DNA of 64,000 nt, from contig DASPNM010000031.1 of the NCBI GenBank assembly GCA_035626515.1, positions 62,001-126,000 on the forward strand, given 5' to 3'. Position 1 is the stretch's first letter; every line of letters starts with the position of its first letter. Both the position numbers and the translations under genes were made by a program. The notes below the pieces were generated by a model, which was not told where the DNA came from, searched no databases, and was given only the letters and a program-made list of their open reading frames with translations. Source of the stretch: DASPNM01 sp035626515 (lineage in GTDB: Bacteria > Bacteroidota > Bacteroidia > Chitinophagales > Chitinophagaceae). Below, one piece after another: positions 63,032-64,000 of this stretch.

Positions 63032-63283
63032 ATGGCCAATCATCGCGCTACGAAAAAAGACGTACGACAGTCGGCAAAGAGGCAGGAACGCAATCGTTAT
63101 TATGGAAAAACGACGCGCAACGCAATTCGCGACCTGAAAGCCGCCCCGGCTACCGACGCGAAAGCAAAGTACCCTGACGTTTCCAGCATGATCGACAAGC
63201 TGGCCAAGCGCGGTGTAATTCACAAGAACAAGGCAGCAAACCTGAAAAGCAAGCTCGCGCGAAAGCTCAACATAGCGAAGTAA
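63032..63283 (+). CDS. rpsT: 30S ribosomal protein S20
   Basis: S20 is a helical primary binder of 16S rRNA. The 83-residue product starts MANHRATKKDVRQ and is rich in Lys, Arg and Ala with the expected length. ATG at 63032 is chosen over an in-frame ATG at 62987, which lies in the promoter box. A strong terminator follows. Confidence 0.95.
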   Translation: MANHRATKKDVRQSAKRQERNRYYGKTTRNAIRDLKAAPATDAKAKYPDVSSMIDKLAKRGVIHKNKAANLKSKLARKLNIAK

Positions 63284-63301
63284 GCTGGGGGAAAATTATT
63301 T

Positions 63302-63337
63302 GAAAGGCATCTCACAGAGGGATGCCTTTCTTATTTT
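63302..63337 (+). terminator. Terminator of rpsT
   Basis: GAAAGGCATC and GATGCCTTTC form a perfect 10-base-pair stem followed by a T-rich run. It ends only about nine bases before the next gene's ATG, so that gene must rely on read-through or an unseen promoter. Confidence 0.85.
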
Positions 63338-63346
63338 CACCCCTGT

Positions 63347-64000
63347 ATGAAGAAATTCCTGGCCGCACTCCTGTTGTTGTCGCAGACCGCCGTTTCCGCG
63401 CAGGCATTCGTGACCCGCTTTGAACGATCGGGTGGAAAGGAATCCGCGGATTATTTCGAAATTATCCGCTGGTGGAGGCAGTTGGATGATGCGTCTTCGA
63501 CGGTCCGGATGCGAGCTATGGGTCCGACTGATGCCGGCTTTCCCCTTCACCTCGTAACCGTTTCGGCACAGGGTATACACGATCTTGCTACCGTCAGAAA
63601 AAAGAATCTGCGGATAATTCTTATCAACAACGGCATTCATCCCGGCGAACCGGATGGAATTGACGCGAGCATGCTTCTCGCAAGGGATATCGTAGCCGGC
63701 AAGTTCCGCCTTCCGCCGAACGTCGTGCTCGCTATTATTCCCGTGTACAACATCGGTGGCTGCCTGAATCGAAGTCCCAATTACCGGGTAGACCAGAACG
63801 GTCCCCTTGAAAAGGGATCCCGTGGCAATTCACAGAACCTGGATCTCAACCGGGATTTCATCAAATGCGATTCCAGGGAAGCCCGGTCGTTCACCGAGAT
63901 CTTCCACCTCCTGGATCCCGACGTGTTTGTTGACAATCACGTGAGCAACGGTGCCGATTATCAGCATGTGATGACCCTTTTGACGACGCAGCACAGCAAA
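63347..64000 (+). CDS. M14-family zinc carboxypeptidase (3' end cut by window edge)
   Basis: The 218 visible residues start with a signal peptide (1-18, cleaved after VSA) and continue as an M14 metallocarboxypeptidase. Zinc ligands are H98 and E101 in NNGIHPGEPDG and H198 in VDNHVSNG; NLDLNRDF carries the substrate-binding Arg. The catalytic Glu would lie beyond the window. Exported members in Bacteroidota act on peptides or peptidoglycan stems. Frame continues open to the window end. Confidence 0.85.
   Translation, partial: MKKFLAALLLLSQTAVSAQAFVTRFERSGGKESADYFEIIRWWRQLDDASSTVRMRAMGPTDAGFPLHLVTVSAQGIHDLATVRKKNLRIILINNGIHPGEPDGIDASMLLARDIVAGKFRLPPNVVLAIIPVYNIGGCLNRSPNYRVDQNGPLEKGSRGNSQNLDLNRDFIKCDSREARSFTEIFHLLDPDVFVDNHVSNGADYQHVMTLLTTQHSK

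Overview
The window looks like ordinary chromosomal DNA from a member of the Bacteroidota, most probably a Chitinophagaceae-type bacterium. The main evidence is a PorU2/PorV pair of the type IX secretion system, an exported protease ending in a type IX sorting domain, and recurrent TAnnTTTG -7 promoter boxes. Shine-Dalgarno sequences are almost absent, apart from a strong one before rpsU, and cyanophycin synthetase is accompanied by cyanophycinase. No insertion sequence, phage, CRISPR array or obvious foreign island was seen. Coding density is high and no gap between genes exceeds about 300 bases.

Layout. 1-11.3 kb is the transcription/translation core on the minus strand: tRNA-Thr, tRNA-Tyr, tRNA-Gly, tRNA-Thr, tuf, tRNA-Trp, secE, nusG, rplK, rplA, rplJ, rplL, then rpoB (cut by the window edge). 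A plus-strand helix-hairpin-helix gene sits between rplL and rpoB. Upstream lie hpf, a XerC/D recombinase and rpsU. 11.4-16.4 kb holds riboflavin synthase, a GT-C-like membrane protein next to a membrane-anchored sulfatase-fold protein, and hscA. 16.5-22.7 kb carries porU2 and a porV-like gene. 22.9-31.3 kb holds tyrS and a nitrogen-storage neighbourhood: an SGNH hydrolase, cyanophycinase, an APC permease and a Tat-type PLP enzyme on the minus strand, with cyanophycin synthetase divergent, followed by tRNA-Gln. 31.4-38.1 kb is a tight five-gene nucleotide-sugar operon, with the Kdo transferase gene divergent from it. 38.1-43.9 kb holds thymidine kinase, a ccmB-ccmC-ccmD cytochrome c maturation set, glutamate dehydrogenase, an orphan HsdR_N-like protein and AMP nucleosidase. 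43.9-53.8 kb is mixed housekeeping: a fused oligopeptide ABC ATPase, queA with a possibly structured leader, small exported or membrane proteins (one frameshifted), aspartate kinase, an Ldh-type dehydrogenase, a sugar-isomerase-like lipoprotein, ssb and mnmA. 53.9-64 kb has lipoproteins, a subtilisin-like type IX cargo protease, an rRNA methyltransferase, the 2-oxoglutarate dehydrogenase E1/E2 genes, rpsT and a truncated M14 carboxypeptidase.

How the genes work together. The first block makes ribosomes, EF-Tu and RNA polymerase. The sugar operon and kdtA feed surface glycan and LPS synthesis. PorU2/PorV and the subtilase belong to the type IX export route. CphA, CphB, the permease and the aminotransferase-fold enzyme could form a nitrogen reserve that links to glutamate dehydrogenase and aspartate kinase. 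I found no convincing wholly new multi-gene system. The points most worth following are regulatory or structural: the split rpl-rpo cluster, the rpsU Shine-Dalgarno and the terminator touching xerC, a ccmB gene with no canonical start, the queA leader, an orphan plug-like secreted protein with a strong Shine-Dalgarno, and the cyanophycin neighbourhood. Positions of short sites were counted by eye and may be off by one or two bases.
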